From CAYRHN01 sp964424115 (GTDB taxonomy: Bacteria; Chloroflexota; Anaerolineae; Anaerolineales; Anaerolineaceae), in contig CAYRHN010000022.1 in assembly GCA_964424115.1 (NCBI GenBank), positions 1-42,988 on the forward strand: 42,988 nucleotides of DNA, in the 5' to 3' direction. The position numbers and the translations under genes are program-made. Below the pieces are notes generated by a model. The model was not told the DNA's origin. It was given only the letters and a program-made list of their open reading frames with translations, and did no database searches. This document shows, one piece after another, positions 39,787-42,988 of this stretch (position 1 is its first letter; each line of letters begins with the position of its first letter).

Positions 39787-40140
39787 ATGCCGGACAATGA
39801 GATCATTTTTTGGGAATCCCTTGACCAGTTAATTGCCGAAACCCGCCTTGTAATCGATCGCCCACAGGGATCCCCCCATCCGCGCTACGCAGAATTGATC
39901 TACCCCTACGACTATGGATACCTGGAAGGCACTGCCAGCATGGATGGCGGCGGGATCGATGTGTGGCGCGGAAGCCTGGAAGGATCAGGACTGGCAGGTA
40001 TCATTATCACAATAGACCGCACCAAGCGTGACAGCGAGATCAAACTGCTGATCGAATGCACTGTGGAAGAGATGCAGAATATTCTCGCCTTTCACAATGA
40101 TGGAAAGATGTCCGGCATCTTGATCCTCCGACCTGACTAA
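39787..40140 (+). CDS. small inorganic-pyrophosphatase-like protein
   Basis: A 117-residue protein with the fold signature of family I inorganic pyrophosphatase: IDRPQGSPHPRY, then IYPYDYGYLEGT near residue 38 and MDGGGIDVWRGS near residue 52. The usual catalytic block D-x-D-x-x-D is reduced to DGGGID, so one of the metal-binding Asp is missing, and the protein is about 60 residues shorter than active enzymes. It may be a binding protein or act on another phosphate ester. GGAGGG precedes the ATG at a rather long distance. It lies 18 nt after the SDR gene. Confidence 0.75.
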   Translation: MPDNEIIFWESLDQLIAETRLVIDRPQGSPHPRYAELIYPYDYGYLEGTASMDGGGIDVWRGSLEGSGLAGIIITIDRTKRDSEIKLLIECTVEEMQNILAFHNDGKMSGILILRPD

Positions 40141-40203
40141 AACGTCCGGCAGTGGGCACTCCTCGCATTCCAGGCACAATGACCCAAACCCGATAAAAAG
40201 TGC

Positions 40204-40209
40204 TATCAT
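40204..40209 (+). promoter_or_regulatory. -10 element before the toroid protein
   Basis: TATCAT ends 6 nt before the ATG at 40216 and no Shine-Dalgarno is present. Confidence 0.5.
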
Positions 40210-40215
40210 AAAGTT

Positions 40216-41151
40216 ATGGATACTCCCCCAAAAATCATCGACTGGCTGTTGCAAGGTGATCCTTCTATCCGCTGGCAGGTGCTGCGCGATCTGCTGGATG
40301 CGCCGCTGGAAACGGTGCATGTGGAACAGCAAAAGGTAGTCATGGAAGGTTGGGGGGCTAGACTACTCGCCCGGCAGAATGAAGATGGACGCTGGTCAAA
40401 GGGATTGTACTCCCCAAAATGGACATCCACCACCTACACCTTGCTCCTGTTGCGTTCGCTGGGCCTGCCGCCGGGTCATCCGGCTGCGCTGCGCGGGTTA
40501 GATCAACTTCTGGCAGCTGCCGACCCCCACTATCCTGGGATGGTGATCTGGCGTTCGATTAAGCACTCCGATATCTGTGTGGATGCGATGATCCTTGCCA
40601 TGCTGGCCTATTTCCAGCATCCGACCGATCAAGTCCGGCGTCTACAAGAGCATTTACTGGCACACCAAATCCCGGATTTCGGCTGGAATTGCGAAGATCA
40701 CCGCGGAGTACACCATAGCTCTTTTCACACTACCATTTCCGTACTGGAAGCCTTATTGGAATGCGAACATAACGGGCAAGCAATCTCCGGTGCTACCCGG
40801 GCCATGGAAAGCGGGCGAGAATTTCTGTTACAACACCGTTTGTTCCGCTCCCACCGCACCGGAGAGATCGTAGACGAGCGCATGCAGCGCTTCTCCTTCC
40901 CTTGCCGCTGGTATTACGATGTACTGCGTGCGCTGGATCATTTCCAGGCTGCCCGTGCTCCCTATGATCCGCGGTTGGACGACGCACTTGAGTTGCTGCT
41001 CAAAAAACGTCTTCAGGATGGGCGTTGGAAGGTCGAAAATCGGCACCCCGGGCGAGTGTTCTTTGAAATGGAGGAGATTGGGCATCCTTCGCGCTGGAAC
41101 ACCCTGCGCGCACTGCGCGTTCTCAGGCATTTCAACTTACCAGCCTCCTAA
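40216..41151 (+). CDS. prenyltransferase/squalene-oxidase-like repeat protein
   Basis: A 311-residue protein built of alpha/alpha-toroid repeats as in terpene cyclases and protein prenyltransferases: LLARQNEDGRWSKGLYSPKW near residue 50, LLAHQIPDFGWNCEDHRGVH near residue 148 and LKKRLQDGRWKVENRHPGR near residue 270, each with the Gln-or-Arg/Asp-Gly/Trp pattern. It lacks the DxDD and DCTAE catalytic motifs of cyclases. Function unknown; short proteins of this kind occur in many bacteria. A minus-strand terminator follows. Confidence 0.8.
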   Translation: MDTPPKIIDWLLQGDPSIRWQVLRDLLDAPLETVHVEQQKVVMEGWGARLLARQNEDGRWSKGLYSPKWTSTTYTLLLLRSLGLPPGHPAALRGLDQLLAAADPHYPGMVIWRSIKHSDICVDAMILAMLAYFQHPTDQVRRLQEHLLAHQIPDFGWNCEDHRGVHHSSFHTTISVLEALLECEHNGQAISGATRAMESGREFLLQHRLFRSHRTGEIVDERMQRFSFPCRWYYDVLRALDHFQAARAPYDPRLDDALELLLKKRLQDGRWKVENRHPGRVFFEMEEIGHPSRWNTLRALRVLRHFNLPAS

Positions 41152-41175
41152 AGCCCAAAGCAATTGATACAAAAA

Positions 41176-41203
41176 GCCGGGGCAGGGAATCTCCTGCCCC
41201 GGC
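41176..41203 (-). terminator. terminator of the phosphodiesterase gene
   Basis: GCCGGGGCAGG (41176-41186) and CCTGCCCCGGC (41193-41203) form a perfect 11-bp stem. On the minus strand it is followed by five T (41171-41175), 13 nt after the stop of the phosphodiesterase gene. It will also hinder the convergent toroid gene. Confidence 0.9.
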
Positions 41204-41215
41204 AAAAAAACTTGG

Positions 41216-42850
41216 CTAAGATTGACTGGCTTTTCTTATCAAGAAAGCCGCAGCTCCAGCCAGGAGCGGGGCAAACAACAAGGTCATCAGAATCTGGATG
41301 GCGCTGAGAACAAAAAAGAAGTGCAAAATGAAATCCGGCAGGGTCCAGGTGGGCAACAGCCCGTCCAGGACAAACTCCGCCAGCAGGGGCAGCAGGATCA
41401 ACATTCCAACAGTCAACCCCAGATCCAGCGCGGCCTCGGCAGCCTGGCGGCGCGTCCAGGAGCGCCAGCCTTTGCGCAATGCCAGCACCAGTCCTGCCAA
41501 AAGCAGCCCCGGCAGCGCGCCAGTCACGCCCAGCATGATCAAGTCGCTGGCGCCACCCAGGGTGCTGTAAGAAAAGGTGCGCGACGGATCAATAGCTATG
41601 CGCAAATACTGGATACCAAATGCCAGCAGTGCCGCCAACCAGACCCGCCGGCCGATCCAACGCCACGGGCGCACCAGTATCAATATTCCAACCCACAAGA
41701 CGGCCGCCATTACAGCCCGCGGCAGGCGCTCGCTCGTTTTGCGCGTCTCTTGCGCCTGGGCTAACAGGCGCTGGAAATCGGAAACATTTTGAGCGGCTGC
41801 CAACGCGTCTTCCGCCACCGGCTGGCCGATAGCCTGGGTATACCGGGTGACAAGCTGTTCTTGCTGGCTGCGAACCAGGCCGGGCAACCGCGCAGCGGCC
41901 TGCGGATCCAGCGACAGCATCTCACTGCGCGGCTCGCCCTGCGCCGAAGCCAGAATATTCGTCCCCAGCAAGACTGCCACCGTCGGCGCAACGTCCACCT
42001 CCTGAATGTCGCCGTACTGACCGGGAACCACGTGCGCTCCCACCAACACAAACGGCTCGGTGACCGCTTCCGCCTCCGGGCCGCCGTGTCCGCCTGGATC
42101 GACCTGCCCGTGATCGGAAATCACCAGCAAATGATCACGAGAAAAATCCAGCTTCGCCGCGATCTCCGCCAGCATGGCATCTGCGCGCAAAGCAGCGGCG
42201 TCCCATCCTGGGCTGAGGGGACCACCCTCATGATGCCCGGCGTGGTCCACCTGGTCTATATGGATCAGGATCAGGTTGTACTCACCGGATTCAATCCATT
42301 CCAATGCGCGGCTCAACACCTCGCGGTCGGCGGCATCATCCTCGCCTTCAGTATAAAAACCAGCATCCGCTGAATCTCCCAGCAGCCCTTGAAAATAGAC
42401 GTAAGCCGACGCGGCTGTTTTCAATCCGTACCGCTGGGCAGCCTTGAAGATCGTATCCTGGGTGATGGGGGTAATATCCTGAGGTACCTCGGGATTAAAT
42501 GCCATTCCCCCGCTCATTTCCGGCCAGGCGCCAGTCAACAGCACCCCATAACTGGGAGTGGAATAAGAGGGCAGGCGCGAATGCATGACCGCGCTGGCGC
42601 CTTGGCTGCGCAACTGTGCCAACACCGGCATCACTGTCGGATCGGCAGCCGTGTCGGCGCGCAATGCATCGATCAATACGATCACTACTTGACCCCTGGA
42701 ATTGCCCCCCACAGGGTCGCCCGCCTGCGGCGGGGTCTGATCCAGCACCGGGCGGTAAGCCAATACAGCATCCATCGAAGACAGCCCCCAGAACAACGAA
42801 CCAAGCCCCAGAACCAGGCAGAGAACGATCTTTAATGCAATCCGCAACAC
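41216..42850 (-). CDS. membrane-anchored alkaline-phosphatase-superfamily phosphodiesterase
   Basis: A 544-residue protein with an N-terminal signal or anchor helix (residues 4-25), an extracellular alkaline-phosphatase-type domain (about 50-365) and five or six C-terminal membrane helices. Metal and nucleophile motifs: VLIDALRAD (about 58-66), SYSTPSYGVLLTG holding the Ser/Thr nucleophile, HIDQVDHAGHHEGG and VISDHGQVDPGGHGG. This arrangement resembles GPI ethanolamine-phosphate transferases (PIG-G/PIG-O type), so a phosphoethanolamine or similar transferase is possible. The start is GTG, with AGAGGTGG upstream. A consensus promoter lies at 42888-42916. Confidence 0.87.
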   Translation of the reverse strand: MLRIALKIVLCLVLGLGSLFWGLSSMDAVLAYRPVLDQTPPQAGDPVGGNSRGQVVIVLIDALRADTAADPTVMPVLAQLRSQGASAVMHSRLPSYSTPSYGVLLTGAWPEMSGGMAFNPEVPQDITPITQDTIFKAAQRYGLKTAASAYVYFQGLLGDSADAGFYTEGEDDAADREVLSRALEWIESGEYNLILIHIDQVDHAGHHEGGPLSPGWDAAALRADAMLAEIAAKLDFSRDHLLVISDHGQVDPGGHGGPEAEAVTEPFVLVGAHVVPGQYGDIQEVDVAPTVAVLLGTNILASAQGEPRSEMLSLDPQAAARLPGLVRSQQEQLVTRYTQAIGQPVAEDALAAAQNVSDFQRLLAQAQETRKTSERLPRAVMAAVLWVGILILVRPWRWIGRRVWLAALLAFGIQYLRIAIDPSRTFSYSTLGGASDLIMLGVTGALPGLLLAGLVLALRKGWRSWTRRQAAEAALDLGLTVGMLILLPLLAEFVLDGLLPTWTLPDFILHFFFVLSAIQILMTLLFAPLLAGAAAFLIRKASQS

Positions 42851-42887
42851 AGGCCACCTCTAAGCATAGGAGTTATGAAAGTTCTTT

Positions 42888-42916
42888 AGCATACATGAAA
42901 CTTCCTCCCCTGTCAA
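42888..42916 (-). promoter_or_regulatory. promoter of the phosphodiesterase gene
   Basis: On the minus strand -35 TTGACA (42911-42916), a 17-bp spacer and -10 TATGCT (42888-42893). Confidence 0.75.
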
Positions 42917-42942
42917 ACGACTTGTATCACAAATATCTACGC

Positions 42943-42948
42943 TATAAT
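42943..42948 (+). promoter_or_regulatory. -10 element near the right edge
   Basis: TATAAT facing out of the window. An ATG at 42982 begins 7 bases before the edge, too little to call a gene. Confidence 0.4.
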
Positions 42949-42988
42949 TAATCAATTCAATACTCCCCCTCTTCTGCACACATGACCC

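Overview
The window looks like a chromosomal segment of a bacterium with moderately high G+C and densely packed genes, most consistent with Chloroflexota, probably Anaerolineae. That placement is an inference from gene content (DUF3105, RNHCP, paired TVP38 proteins, KimA-like and Kdp-like genes without kdpFABC, small pyrophosphatase-like protein) and is not proven. I see no rRNA, tRNA, CRISPR array, transposase or phage gene. A recurring feature is a -10 hexamer placed only 5-8 nt before an ATG that lacks a Shine-Dalgarno sequence, which suggests that many genes here are leaderless.

Layout. 1-4.1 kb (minus strand): an RRM RNA-binding protein, a DegV protein, a DEAD-box RNA helicase whose long leader carries a terminator-like hairpin, and a DUF3105 protein. 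4.2-7.1 kb: hotdog thioesterase-like gene, a small unknown gene, a GNAT-like protein and a CPBP membrane protease. 7.2-10.5 kb: an ABC-2 exporter pair and two tandem TVP38/TMEM64 membrane proteins. 10.5-14.8 kb: serC, an FMN reductase, an SPFH/HTH fusion, a methyltransferase and a MerR-TipAS regulator whose own promoter has a 19-bp spacer.

14.8-16.7 kb holds what I consider the most interesting element. An rsgA-RNHCP operon is preceded by a 5' leader of about 330 nt with a consensus promoter, a perfect Shine-Dalgarno, a 20-codon peptide containing an Arg-Thr-Arg motif, and mutually exclusive antiterminator and terminator hairpins. This is a textbook attenuator layout in front of a ribosome-assembly GTPase.

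16.8-27.1 kb is a mirrored potassium locus. Two KimA-family K+ importers sit on divergent arms, each with a Kdp-type sensor kinase and an OmpR-type regulator, and both kinase/regulator pairs overlap by exactly 8 nt. The right arm has a full KdpD. The left arm has a KdpD lacking its N-terminal half plus a separate membrane-anchored USP-like protein. No KdpFABC pump is present. CTTGACAC direct repeats spaced 11 bp lie in the shared divergent control region.

27.2-34.9 kb is one co-directional run: tldD, tldE, a membrane protein, a serine hydrolase, a GNAT acetyltransferase, a cytochrome P450, an alpha/beta hydrolase and a ferredoxin, closed by a strong terminator. 35.0-43.0 kb: a gene broken by one in-frame TAG, an MFS transporter, a HEAT-like protein, a GGDEF protein, an SDR, a pyrophosphatase-like protein, an alpha/alpha-toroid protein and a membrane phosphodiesterase.
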